64,000 nt of DNA from Synchiropus splendidus (lineage: Eukaryota; Chordata; Actinopteri; Syngnathiformes; Callionymidae), in assembly GCF_027744825.2 (NCBI RefSeq), contig NW_026527055.1:1-64000 (forward strand), given 5' to 3'. The notes under the pieces are model-generated. The model was not told where the DNA came from. It ran no database searches and was given only the letters and a program-made list of their open reading frames with translations. Position 1 is the first letter of the stretch, and each line of letters opens with the position of its first letter. The position numbers were made by a program, and so were the translations under genes. Of the stretch, positions 10,886-24,200 are shown one piece after another.

Positions 10886-13141
10886 TGTTTGGCGTTCCGA
10901 AACCCACCTTATCTCAGGCTGAAAAGCGTTTTTGTGCATTGTGCCATAACTTTTCAGGGAAGCTTCAGAACATGAAATTTTAACCTCCCACTATAGCAGA
11001 AAGGGTCTTTCTAGTAGTTGCACATCAAATCTAAACTGTCTGAAGTGTTTTTCCAAAGTTATTAACACTTTTATGTTTGGCGTTCCGAAACCCACCTTAT
11101 CTCAGGCTGAAAAGCGTTTTTGTGCATTGTGCCATAACTTTTCAGGGAAGCTTCAGAACATGAAATTTTAACCTCCCACTATAGCAGAAAGGGTCTTTCT
11201 AGTAGTTGCACATCAAATCTAAACTGTCTGAAGTGTTTTTCCAAAGTTATCAACACTTTTATGTTTGGCGTTCCGAAACCCACCTTATCTCAGGCTGAAA
11301 AGCGTTTTTACGCATTGTGCCATAACTTTTCAGGGAAGCTTCAGAACATGAAATTTTAACCTCCCACTATAGCAGAAAGGGTCTTTCTAGTAGGTGCACA
11401 TCAAATCTAAGCTGTCTGAAGTGTTTTTCCAAAGTTATCAACACTTTTATGTTTGGCGTTCCGAAACCCACCTTATCTCAGGCTGAAAAGCGTTTTTGTG
11501 CATTGTGCCATAACTTTTCAGGGAAGCTTCAGAACATGAAATTTTAACCTCCCACTATAGCAGAAAGGGTCTTTCTAGTAGTTGCACATCAAATCTAAAC
11601 TGTCTGAAGTGTTTTTCCAAAGTTATTAACACTTTTATGTTTGGCGTTCCGAAACCCACCTTATCTCAGGCTGAAAAGCGTTTTTGTGCATTGTGCCATA
11701 ACTTTTCAGGGAAGCTTCAGAACATGAAATTTTAACCTCCCACTATAGCAGAAAGGGTCTTTCTAGTAGTTGCACATCAAATCTAAACTGTCTGAAGTGT
11801 TTTTCCAAAGTTATTAACACTTTTATGTTTGGCGTTCCGAAACCCACCTTATCTCAGGCTGAAAAGCGTTTTTACGCATTGTGCCATAACTTTTCAGGGA
11901 AGCTTCAGAACATGAAATTTTAACCTCCCACTATAGCAGAAAGGGTCTTTCTAGTAGGTGCACATCAAATCTAAACTGTCTGAAGTGTTTTTCCAAAGTT
12001 ATTAACACTTTTATGTTTGGCGTTCCGAAACCCACCTTATCTCAGGCTGAAAAGCGTTTTTGTGCATTGTGCCATAACTTTTCAGGGAAGCTTCAGAACA
12101 TGAAATTTTAACCTCCCACTATAGCAGAAAGGGTCTTTCTAGTAGTTGCACATCAAATCTAAACTGTCTGAAGTGTTTTTCCAAAGTTATTAACACTTTT
12201 ATGTTTGGCGTTCCGAAACCCACCTTATCTCAGGCTGAAAAGCGTTTTTGTGCATTGTGCCATAACTTTTCAGGGAAGCTTCAGAACATGAAATTTTAAC
12301 CTCCCACTATAGCAGAAAGGGTCTTTCTAGTAGTTGCACATCAAATCTAAACTGTCTGAAGTGTTTTTCCAAAGTTATCAACACTTTTATGTTTGGCGTT
12401 CCGAAACCCACCTTATCTCAGGCTGAAAAGCGTTTTTACGCATTGTGCCATAACTTTTCAGGGAAGCTTCAGAACATGAAATTTTAACCTCCCACTATAG
12501 CAGAAAGGGTCTTTCTAGTAGGTGCACATCAAATCTAAGCTGTCTGAAGTGTTTTTCCAAAGTTATCAACACTTTTATGTTTGGCGTTCCGAAACCCACC
12601 TTATCTCAGGCTGAAAAGCGTTTTTGTGCATTGTGCCATAACTTTTCAGGGAAGCTTCAGAACATGAAATTTTAACCTCCCACTATAGCAGAAAGGGTCT
12701 TTCTAGTAGTTGCACATCAAATCTAAACTGTCTGAAGTGTTTTTCCAAAGTTATTAACACTTTTATGTTTGGCGTTCCGAAACCCACCTTATCTCAGGCT
12801 GAAAAGCGTTTTTGTGCATTGTGCCATAACTTTTCAGGGAAGCTTCAGAACATGAAATTTTAACCTCCCACTATAGCAGAAAGGGTCTTTCTAGTAGTTG
12901 CACATCAAATCTAAACTGTCTGAAGTGTTTTTCCAAAGTTATTAACACTTTTATGTTTGGCGTTCCGAAACCCACCTTATCTCAGGCTGAAAAGCGTTTT
13001 TACGCATTGTGCCATAACTTTTCAGGGAAGCTTCAGAACATGAAATTTTAACCTCCCACTATAGCAGAAAGGGTCTTTCTAGTAGGTGCACATCAAATCT
13101 AAACTGTCTGAAGTGTTTTTCCAAAGTTATTAACACTTTTA
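10886..13141 (+). repeat. Nested tandem duplication of a 6-monomer block (2 x 1,128 bp)
   Basis: L-M-N'-L-L-X occupies 10886-12013 and 12014-13141. X (11826-12013 and 12954-13141) starts like N or O (AC at 49-50, G at 133) and ends like L (A at 150, C at 169, T at 178). N' starts like N and has the C at 169 of M. Super-unit A2 has this block once, at 25736-26863. The second copy is followed by an M monomer with a private T to A in its CATAACTTTTC segment near 13209. Confidence 0.85.
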
Positions 13142-13705
13142 TGTTTGGCGTTCCGAAACCCACCTTATCTCAGGCTGAAAAGCGTTTTTGTGCATTGTGC
13201 CATAACTTATCAGGGAAGCTTCAGAACATGAAATTTTAACCTCCCACTATAGCAGAAAGGGTCTTTCTAGTAGTTGCACATCAAATCTAAACTGTCTGAA
13301 GTGTTTTTCCAAAGTTATCAACACTTTTATGTTTGGCGTTCCGAAACCCACCTTATCTCAGGCTGAAAAGCGTTTTTGTGCATTGTGCCATAACTTTTCA
13401 GGGAAGCTTCAGAACATGAAATTTTAACCTCCCACTATAGCAGAAAGGGTCTTTCTAGTAGTTGCACATCAAATCTAAGCTGTCTGAAGTGTTTTTCAAA
13501 AGTTATCAACACTTTTATGTTTGGCGTTCCGAAACCCACCTTATCTCAGGCTGAAAAGCGTTTTTGTGCATTGTGCCATAACTTTTCAGGAAAGCTTCAG
13601 AACATGAAATTTTAACCTCCCACTATAGCAGAAAGGGTCTTTCTAGTAGTTGCACATCAAATCTAAACTGTCTGAAGTGTTTTTCCAAAGTTATCAACAC
13701 TTTTA

Positions 13706-16700
13706 TGTTTGGCGTTCCGAAACCCACCTTATCTCAGGCTGAAAAGCGTTTTTACGCATTGTGCCATAACTTTTCAGGGAAGCTTCAGAACATGAAATTT
13801 TAACCTCCCACTATAGCAGAAAGGGTCTTTCTAGTAGGTGCACATCAAATCTAAGCTGTCTGAAGTGTTTTTCGAAAGTTATCAACACTTTTATGTTTGG
13901 CGTTCCGAAACCCACCTTATCTCAGGCTGAAAAGCGTTTTTGTGCATTGTGCCATAACTTTTCAGGGAAGCTTCAGAACATGAAATTTTAACCTCCCACT
14001 ATAGCAGAAAGGGTCTTTCTAGTAGTTGCACATCAAATCTAAACTGTCTGAAGTGTTTTTCCAAAGTTATTAACACTTTTATGTTTGGCGTTCCGAAACC
14101 CACCTTATCTCAGGCTGAAAAGCGTTTTTGTGCATTGTGCCATAACTTTTCAGGGAAGCTTCAGAACATGAAATTTTAACCTCCCACTATAGCAGAAAGG
14201 GTCTTTCTAGTAGTTGCACATCAAATCTAAACTGTCTGAAGTGTTTTTCCAAAGTTATCAACACTTTTATGTTTGGCGTTCCGAAACCCACCTTATCTCA
14301 GGCTGAAAAGCGTTTTTACGCATTGTGCCATAACTTTTCAGGGAAGCTTCAGAACATGAAATTTTAACCTCCCACTATAGCAGAAAGGGTCTTTCTAGTA
14401 GGTGCACATCAAATCTAAGCTCTCTGAAGTGTTTTTCGAAAGTTATCAACACTTTTATGTTTGGCGTTCCGAAACCCACCTTATCTCAGGCTGAAAAGCG
14501 TTTTTGTGCATTGTGCCATAACTTTTCAGGAAAGCTTCAGAACATGAAATTTTAACCTCCCACTATAGCAGAAAGGGTCTTTCTAGTAGTTGCACATCAA
14601 ATCTAAACTGTCTGAAGTGTTTTTCGAAAGTTATCAACACTTTTATGTTTGGCGTTCCGAAACCCACCTTATCTCAGGCTGAAAAGCGTTTTTGTGCATT
14701 GTGCCATAACTTTTCAGGAAAGCTTCAGAACATGAAATTTTAACCTCCCACTATAGCAGAAAGGGTCTTTCTAGTAGTTGCACATCAAATCTAAACTGTC
14801 TGAAGTGTTTTTCCAAAGTTATTAACACTTTTATGTTTGGCGTTCCGAAACCCACCTTATCTCAGGCTGAAAAGCGTTTTTGTGCATTGTGCCATAACTT
14901 TTCAGGGAAGCTTCAGAACATGAAATTTTAACCTCCCACTATAGCAGAAAGGGTCTTTCTAGTAGTTGCACATCAAATCTAAACTGTCTGAAGTGTTTTT
15001 CCAAAGTTATCAACACTTTTATGTTTGGCGTTCCGAAACCCACCTTATCTCAGGCTGAAAAGCGTTTTTGTGCATTGTGCCATAACTTTTCAGGGAAGCT
15101 TCAGAACATGAAATTTTAACCTCCCACTATAGCAGAAAGGGTCTTTCTAGTAGTTGCACATCAAATCTAAACTGTCTGAAGTATTTTTCCAAAGTTATTA
15201 ACACTTTTATGTTTGGCGTTCCGAAACCCACCTTATCTCAGGCTGAAAAGCGTTTTTGTGCATTGTGCCATAACTTTTCAGGGAAGCTTCAGAACATGAA
15301 ATTTTAACCTCCCACTATAGCAGAAAGGGTCTTTCTAGTAGTTGCACATCAAATCTAAACTGTCTGAAGTGTTTTTCCAAAGTTATCAACACTTTTATGT
15401 TTGGCGTTCGAAAACCACCTTATCTCAGGCTGAAAAGCGTTTTTACGCATTGTGCCATAACTTTTCAGGGAAGCTTCAGAACATGAAATTTTAACCTCCC
15501 ACTATAGCAGAAAGGGTCTTTCTAGTAGGTGCACATCAAATCTAAGCTGTCTGAAGTGTTTTTCGAAAGTTATCAACACTTTTATGTTTGGCGTTCCGAA
15601 ACCCACCTTATCTCAGGCTGAAAAGCGTTTTTGTGCATTGTGCCATAACTTTTCAGGGAAGCTTCAGAACATGAAATTTTAACCTCCCACTATAGCAGAA
15701 AGGGTCTTTCTAGTAGTTGCACATCAAATCTAAACTGTCTGAAGTGTTTTTCCAAAGTTATTAACACTTTTATGTTTGGCGTTCCGAAACCCACCTTATC
15801 TCAGGCTGAAAAGCGTTTTTGTGCATTGTGCCATAACTTTTCAGGGACGCTTCAGAACATGAAAGTTTAACCTCCCACTATAGCAGAAAGGGTCTTTCTA
15901 GTAGTTGCACATCAAATCTAAACTGTCTGAAGTGTTTTTCCAAAGTTATTAACACTTTTATGTTTGGCGTTCCGAAACCCACCTTATCTCAGGCTGAAAA
16001 GCGTTTTTGTGCATTGTGCCATAACTTTTCAGGGAAGCTTCAGAACATGAAATTTTAACCTCCCACTATAGCAGAAAGGGTCTTTCTAGTAGTTGCACAT
16101 CAAATCTAAACTGTCTGAAGTGTTTTTCCAAAGTTATCAACACTTTTATGTTTTGCGTTCCGAAACCCACCTTATCTCAGGCTGAAAAGCGTTTTTACGC
16201 ATTGTGCCATAACTTTTCAGGGAAGCTTCAGAACATGAAATTTTAACCTCCCACTATAGCAGAAAGGGTCTTTCTAGTAGGTGCACATCAAATCTAAGCT
16301 GTCTGAAGTGTTTTTCGAAAGTTATCAACACTTTTATGTTTGGCGTTCCGAAACCCACCTTATCTCAGGCTGAAAAGCGTTTTTGTGCATTGTGCCATAA
16401 CTTTTCAGGGAAGCTTCAGAACATGAAATTTTAACCTCCCACTATAGCAGAAAGGGTCTTTCTAGTAGTTGCACATCAAATCTAAGCTGTCTGAAGTGTT
16501 TTTCCAAAGTTATCAACACTTTTATGTTTGGCGTTCCGAAACCCACCTTATCTCAGGCTGAAAAGCGTTTTTGTGCATTGTGCCATAACTTTTCAGGAAA
16601 GCTTCAGAACATGAAATTTTAACCTCCCACTATAGCAGAAAGGGTCTTTCTAGTAGTTGCACATCAAATCTAAACTGTCTGAAGTGTTTTTCCAAAGTTA

Positions 16701-19700
16701 TCAACACTTTTATGTTTGGCGTTCCGAAACCCACCTTATCTCAGGCTGAAAAGCGTTTTTACGCATTGTGCCATAACTTTTCAGGGAAGCTTCAGAACAT
16801 GAAATTTTAACCTCCCACTATAGCAGAAAGGGTCTTTCTAGTAGGTGCACATCAAATCTAAGCTCTCTGAAGTGTTTTTCGAAAGTTATCAACACTTTTA
16901 TGTTTGGCGTTCCGAAACCCACCTTATCTCAGGCTGAAAAGCGTTTTTGTGCATTGTGCCATAACTTTTCAGGAAAGCTTCAGAACATGAAATTTTAACC
17001 TCCCACTATAGCAGAAAGGGTCTTTCTAGTAGTTGCACATCAAATCTAAACTGTCTGAAGTGTTTTTCCAAAGTTATCAACACTTTTATGTTTGGCGTTC
17101 CGAAACCCACCTTATCTCAGGCTGAAAAGCGTTTTTACGCATTGTGCCATAACTTTTCAGGGAAGCTTCAGAACATGAAATTTTAACCTCCCACTATAGC
17201 AGAAAGGGTCTTTCTAGTAGGTGCACATCAAATCTAAGCTGTCTGAAGTGTTTTTCGAAAGTTATCAACACTTTTATGTTTGGCGTTCCGAAACCCACCT
17301 TATCTCAGGCTGAAAAGCGTTTTTGTGCATTGTGCCATAACTTTTCAGGGAAGCTTCAGAACATGAAATTTTAACCTCCCACTATAGCAGAAAGGGTCTT
17401 TCTAGTAGTTGCACATCAAATCTAAACTGTCTGAAGTGTTTTTCCAAAGTTATTAACACTTTTATGTTTGGCGTTCCGAAACCCACCTTATCTCAGGCTG
17501 AAAAGCGTTTTTGTGCATTGTGCCATAACTTTTCAGGGAAGCTTCAGAACATGAAATTTTAACCTCCCACTATAGCAGAAAGGGTCTTTCTAGTAGTTGC
17601 ACATCAAATCTAAACTGTCTGAAGTGTTTTTCCAAAGTTATTAACACTTTTATGTTTGGCGTTCCGAAACCCACCTTATCTCAGGCTGAAAAGCGTTTTT
17701 GTGCATTGTGCCATAACTTTTCAGGGAAGCTTCAGAACATGAAATTTTAACCTCCCACTATAGCAGAAAGGGTCTTTCTAGTAGTTGCACATCAAATCTA
17801 AACTGTCTGAAGTGTTTTTCCAAAGTTATCAACACTTTTATGTTTGGCGTTCCGAAACCCACCTTATCTCAGGCTGAAAAGCGTTTTTACGCATTGTGCC
17901 ATAACTTTTCAGGGAAGCTTCAGAACATGAAATTTTAACCTCCCACTATAGCAGAAAGGGTCTTTCTAGTAGGTGCACATCAAATCTAAGCTGTCTGAAG
18001 TGTTTTTCGAAAGTTATCAACACTTTTATGTTTGGCGTTCCGAAACCCACCTTATCTCAGGCTGAAAAGCGTTTTTGTGCATTGTGCCATAACTTTTCAG
18101 GGAAGCTTCAGAACATGAAATTTTAACCTCCCACTATAGCAAAAAGGGTCTTTCTAGTAGTTGCACATCAAATCTAAACTGTCTGAAGTGTTTTTCCAAA
18201 GTTATTAACACTTTTATGTTTGGCGTTCCGAAGCCCACCTTATCTCAGGCTGAAAAGCGTTTTTGTGCATTGTGCCATAACTTTTCAGGGAAGCTTCAGA
18301 ACATGAAATTTTAACCTCCCACTATAGCAGAAAGGGTCTTTCTAGTAGTTGCACATCAAATCTAAACTGTCTGAAGTGTTTTTCCAAAGTTATTAACACT
18401 TTTATGTTTGGCGTTCCGAAACCCACCTTATCTCAGGCTGAAAAGCGTTTTTGTGCATTGGCCATAACTTTTCAGGGAAGCTTCAGAACATGAAATTTTA
18501 ACCTCCCACTATAGCAGAAAGGGTCTTTCTAGTAGTTGCACATCAAATCTAAACTGTCTGAAGTGTTTTTCCAAAGTTATTAACACTTTTATGTTTGGCG
18601 TTCCGAAACCCACCTTATCTCAGGCTGAAAAGCGTTTTTGTGCATTGTGCCATAACTTTTCAGGGAAGCTTCAGAACATGAAATTTTAACCTCCCACTAT
18701 AGCAGAAAGGGTCTTTCTAGTAGGTGCACATCAAATCTAAGCTGTCTGAAGTGTTTTTCGAAAGTTATCAACACTTTTATGTTTGGCGTTCCGAAACCCA
18801 CCTTATCTCAGGCTGAAAAGCGTTTTTGTGCATTGTGCCATAACTTTTCAGGGAAGCTTCAGAACATGAAATTTTAACCTCCCACTATAGCAGAAAGGGT
18901 CTTTCTAGTAGTTGCACATCAAATCTAAGCTGTCTGAAGTGTTTTTCAAAAGTTATCAACACTTTTATGTTTGGCGTTCCGAAACCCACCTTATCTCAGG
19001 CTGAAAAGCGTTTTTGTGCATTGTGCCATAACTTTTCAGGAAAGCTTCAGAACATGAAATTTTAACCTCCCACTATAGCAGAAAGGGTCTTTCTAGTAGT
19101 TGCACATCAAATCTAAACTGTCTGAAGTGTTTTTCCAAAGTTATCAACACTTTTATGTTTGGCGTTCCGAAACCCACCTTATCTCAGGCTGAAAAGCGTT
19201 TTTACGCATTGTGCCATAACTTTTCAGGGAAGCTTCAGAACATGAAATTTTAACCTCCCACTATAGCAGAAAGGGTCTTTCTAGTAGTTGCACATCAAAT
19301 CTAAGCTGTCTGAAGTGTTTTTCAAAAGTTATCAACACTTTTATGTTTGGCGTTCCGAAACCCACCTTATCTCAGGCTGAAAAGCGTTTTTGTGCATTGT
19401 GCCATAACTTTTCAGGGAAGCTTCAGAACATGAAATTTTAACCTCCAACTATAGCAGAAAGGGTCTTTCTAGTAGTTGCACATCAAATCTAAACTGTCTG
19501 AAGTGTTTTTCCAAAGTTATCAACACTTTTATGTTTGGCGTTCCGAAACCCACCTTATCTCAGGCTGAAAAGCGTTTTTACGCATTGTGCCATAACTTTT
19601 CAGGGAAGCTTCAGAACATGAAATTTTAACCTCCCACTATAGCAGAAAGGGTCTTTCTAGTAGGTGCACATCAAATCTAAGCTGTCTGAAGTGTTTTTCG

Positions 19701-21223
19701 AAAGTTATCAACACTTTTATGTTTGGCGTTCCGAAACCCACCTTATCTCAGGCTGAAAAGCGTTTTTGTGCATTGTGCCATAACTTTTCAGGGAAGCTTC
19801 AGAACATGAAATTTTAACCTCCCACTATAGCAGAAAGGGTCTTTCTAGTAGTTGCACATCAAATCTAAACTGTCTGAAGTGTTTTTCCAAAGTTATTAAC
19901 ACTTTTATGTTTGGCGTTCTGAAACCCACCTTATCTCAGGCTGAAAAGCGTTTTTGTGCATTGTGCCATAACTTTTCAGGGAAGCTTCAGAACATGAAAT
20001 TTTAACCTCCCACTATAGCAGAAAGGGTCTTTCTAGTAGTTGCACATCAAATCTAAACTGTCTGAAGTGTTTTTCCAAAGTTATTAACACTTTTATGTTT
20101 GGCGTTCCGAAACCCACCTTATCTCAGGCTGAAAAGCGTTTTTGTGCATTGTGCCATAACTTTTCAGGGAAGCTTCAGAACATGAAATTTTAACCTCCCA
20201 CTATAGCAGAAAGGGTCTTTCTAGTAGTTGCACATCAAATCTAAACTGTCTGAAGTGTTTTTCTAAAGTTATTAACACTTTTATGTTTGGCGTTCCGAAA
20301 CCCACCTTATCTCAGGCTGAAAAGCGTTTTTGTGCATTGTGCCATAACTTTTCAGGGAAGCTTCAGAACATGAAATTTTAACCTCCCACTATAGCAGAAA
20401 GGGTCTTTCTAGTAGTTGCACATCAAATCTAAACTGTCTGAAGTGTTTTTCCAAAGTTATCAACACTTTTATGTTTGGCGTTCCGAAACCCACCTTTTCT
20501 CAGGCTGAAAAGCGTTTTTAAGCATTGTGCCATAACTTTTCAGGGAAGCTTCAGAACATGAAATTTTAACCTCCCACTATAGCAGAAAGGGTCTTTCTAG
20601 TAGGTGCACATCAAATCTAAGCTGTCTGAAGTGTTTTTCGAAAGTTATCAACACTTTTATGTTTGGCGTTCCGAAACCCACCTTGTCTCAGGCTGAAAAG
20701 CGTTTTTGTGCATTGTGCCATAACTTTTCAGGGAAGCTTCAGAACATGAAATTTTAACCTCCCACTATAGCAGAAAGGGTCTTTCTAGTAGTTGCACATC
20801 AAATCTAAACTGTCTGAAGTGTTTTTCCAAAGTTATCAACACTTTTATGTTTGGCGTTCCGAAACCCACCTTATCTCAGGCTGAAAAGCGTTTTTACGCA
20901 TTGTGCCATAACTTTTCAGGGAAGCTTCAGAACATGAAATTTTAACCTCCCACTATAGCAGAAAGGGTCTTTCTAGTAGTTGCACATCAAATCTAAGCTG
21001 TCTGAAGTGTTTTTCAAAAGTTATCAACACTTTTATGTTTGGCGTTCCGAAACCCACCTTATCTCAGGCTGAAAAGCGTTTTTGTGCATTGTGCCATAAC
21101 TTTTCAGGGAAGCTTCAGAACATGAAATTTTAACCTCCCACTATAGCAGAAAGGGTCTTTCTAGTAGTTGCACATCAAATCTAAACTGTCTGAAGTGTTT
21201 TTCCAAAGTTATCAACACTTTTA
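13706..21223 (+). repeat. Super-unit B1 (40 monomers)
   Basis: Class order: N L M O T P M L M N L L M N R' Q O Q N L L M N L L L (chimera) R Q S M N L L L M N M S M. Rare substitutions label individual monomers: 15183 (GTATTTTT), a 1-bp loss in CGTTCGAAAACC at 15403-15416, linked changes at 15848 and 15865, 16154 (G to T), 18233 (AAGCCC), a 1-bp loss near 18459 (GCATTGGCC), 19447, 19920, 20264, 20497, 20521 and 20685. Every one recurs in B2 at an offset of 13,534 (72 monomers) or 13,722 (73 monomers), and those from 18233 on recur in B3. This is the strongest direct evidence for large-scale duplication in the window. Confidence 0.9.
18592..18779 (+). repeat. Chimeric monomer from loss of one repeat unit
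   Basis: This copy has GT at 49-50 and G at 74 like M, but G at 133, 150 and 169 like N. In B2 (32126-32501) and B3 (40771-41146) the same place holds two monomers, M followed by N. The B1 copy is therefore an in-register fusion of the 5' part of M with the 3' part of N, with the exchange between positions 50 and 133. N in B2 and B3 also carries the position-26 A to T change, absent here, as expected if the 5' part came from M. Confidence 0.85.
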
Positions 21224-24200
21224 TGTTTGGCGTTCCGAAACCCACCTTATCTCAGGCTGAAAAGCGTTTTTACGCATTGTGCCATAACTTTTCAGGGAAG
21301 CTTCAGAACATGAAATTTTAACCTCCCACTATAGCAGAAAGGGTCTTTCTAGTAGGTGCACATCAAATCTAAGCTGTCTGAAGTGTTTTTCGAAAGTTAT
21401 CAACACTTTTATGTTTGGCGTTCCGAAACCCACCTTATCTCAGGCTGAAAAGCGTTTTTGTGCATTGTGCCATAACTTTTCAGGGAAGCTTCAGAACATG
21501 AAATTTTAACCTCCCACTATAGCAGAAAGGGTCTTTCTAGTAGTTGCACATCAAATCTAAACTGTCTGAAGTGTTTTTCCAAAGTTATTAACACTTTTAT
21601 GTTTGGCGTTCCGAAACCCACCTTATCTCAGGCTGAAAAGCGTTTTTGTGCATTGTGCCATAACTTTTCAGGGAAGCTTCAGAACATGAAATTTTAACCT
21701 CCCACTATAGCAGAAAGGGTCTTTCTAGTAGTTGCACATCAAATCTAAACTGTCTGAAGTGTTTTTCCAAAGTTATCAACACTTTTATGTTTGGCGTTCC
21801 GAAACCCACCTTATCTCAGGCTGAAAAGCGTTTTTACGCATTGTGCCATAACTTTTCAGGGAAGCTTCAGAACATGAAATTTTAACCTCCCACTATAGCA
21901 GAAAGGGTCTTTCTAGTAGGTGCACATCAAATCTAAGCTCTCTGAAGTGTTTTTCGAAAGTTATCAACACTTTTATGTTTGGCGTTCCGAAACCCACCTT
22001 ATCTCAGGCTGAAAAGCGTTTTTGTGCATTGTGCCATAACTTTTCAGGAAAGCTTCAGAACATGAAATTTTAACCTCCCACTATAGCAGAAAGGGTCTTT
22101 CTAGTAGTTGCACATCAAATCTAAACTGTCTGAAGTGTTTTTCGAAAGTTATCAACACTTTTATGTTTGGCGTTCCGAAACCCACCTTATCTCAGGCTGA
22201 AAAGCGTTTTTGTGCATTGTGCCATAACTTTTCAGGAAAGCTTCAGAACATGAAATTTTAACCTCCCACTATAGCAGAAAGGGTCTTTCTAGTAGTTGCA
22301 CATCAAATCTAAACTGTCTGAAGTGTTTTTCCAAAGTTATTAACACTTTTATGTTTGGCGTTCCGAAACCCACCTTATCTCAGGCTGAAAAGCGTTTTTG
22401 TGCATTGTGCCATAACTTTTCAGGGAAGCTTCAGAACATGAAATTTTAACCTCCCACTATAGCAGAAAGGGTCTTTCTAGTAGTTGCACATCAAATCTAA
22501 ACTGTCTGAAGTGTTTTTCCAAAGTTATCAACACTTTTATGTTTGGCGTTCCGAAACCCACCTTATCTCAGGCTGAAAAGCGTTTTTGTGCATTGTGCCA
22601 TAACTTTTCAGGGAAGCTTCAGAACATGAAATTTTAACCTCCCACTATAGCAGAAAGGGTCTTTCTAGTAGTTGCACATCAAATCTAAACTGTCTGAAGT
22701 GTTTTTCCAAAGTTATTAACACTTTTATGTTTGGCGTTCCGAAACCCACCTTATCTCAGGCTGAAAAGCGTTTTTGTGCATTGTGCCATAACTTTTCAGG
22801 GAAGCTTCAGAACATGAAATTTTAACCTCCCACTATAGCAGAAAGGGTCTTTCTAGTAGTTGCACATCAAATCTAAACTGTCTGAAGTGTTTTTCCAAAG
22901 TTATCAACACTTTTATGTTTGGCGTTCCGAAACCCACCTTATCTCAGGCTGAAAAGCGTTTTTGTGCATTGTGCCATAACTTTTCAGGGAAGCTTCAGAA
23001 CATGAAATTTTAACCTCCCACTATAGCAGAAAGGGTCTTTCTAGTAGTTGCACATCAAATCTAAGCTGTCTGAAGTGTTTTTCAAAAGTTATCAACACTT
23101 TTATGTTTGGCGTTCCGAAACCCACCTTATCTCAGGCTGAAAAGCGTTTTTGTGCATTGTGCCATAACTTTTCAGGAAAGCTTCAGAACATGAAATTTTA
23201 ACCTCCCACTATAGCAGAAAGGGTCTTTCTAGTAGTTGCACATCAAATCTAAACTGTCTGAAGTGTTTTTCCAAAGTTATCAACACTTTTATGTTTGGCG
23301 TTCCGAAACCCACCTTATCTCAGGCTGAAAAGCGTTTTTACGCATTGTGCCATAACTTTTCAGGGAAGCTTCAGAACATGAAATTTTAACCTCCCACTAT
23401 AGCAGAAAGGGTCTTTCTAGTAGGTGCACATCAAATCTAAGCTCTCTGAAGTGTTTTTCGAAAGTTATCAACACTTTTATGTTTGGCGTTCCGAAACCCA
23501 CCTTATCTCAGGCTGAAAAGCGTTTTTGTGCATTGTGCCATAACTTTTCAGGAAAGCTTCAGAACATGAAATTTTAACCTCCCACTATAGCAGAAAGGGT
23601 CTTTCTAGTAGTTGCACATCAAATCTAAACTGTCTGAAGTGTTTTTCCAAAGTTATCAACACTTTTATGTTTGGCGTTCCGAAACCCACCTTATCTCAGG
23701 CTGAAAAGCGTTTTTACGCATTGTGCCATAACTTTTCAGGGAAGCTTCAGAACATGAAATTTTAACCTCCCACTATAGCAGAAAGGGTCTTTCTAGTAGG
23801 TGCACATCAAATCTAAGCTCTCTGAAGTGTTTTTCGAAAGTTATCAACACTTTTATGTTTGGCGTTCCGAAACCCACCTTATCTCAGGCTGAAAAGCGTT
23901 TTTGTGCATTGTGCCATAACTTTTCAGGAAAGCTTCAGAACATGAAATTTTAACCTCCCACTATAGCAGAAAGGGTCTTTCTAGTAGTTGCACATCAAAT
24001 CTAAACTGTCTGAAGTGTTTTTCCAAAGTTATTAACACTTTTATGTTTGGCGTTCCGAAACCCACCTTATCTCAGGCTGAAAAGCGTTTTTGTGCATTGT
24101 GCCATAACTTTTCAGGGAAGCTTCAGAACATGAAATTTTAACCTCCCACTATAGCAGAAAGGGTCTTTCTAGTAGTTGCACATCAAATCTAAACTGTCTG

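Larger units (their letters stand above)
5060..13705 (+). repeat. Super-unit A1 (46 monomers)
   Basis: Class order: N L M O T P M L M R Q O Q O, then P M L Q N L L twice, then O P M' L M N' L L X, then L M N' L L X, then M R Q (M' is M with G at 133; N' is N with C at 169; X is AC,G,G,A,G,C,T). The same order recurs in A2 at 21224, 86 monomers downstream, except that A2 has a single copy of the 7-mer and of the 6-mer, for 33 monomers in all. Apart from the first monomer (two 1-bp deletions, still in the indel-rich stretch) every monomer is exactly 188 bp. There is no coding content. Confidence 0.85.
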
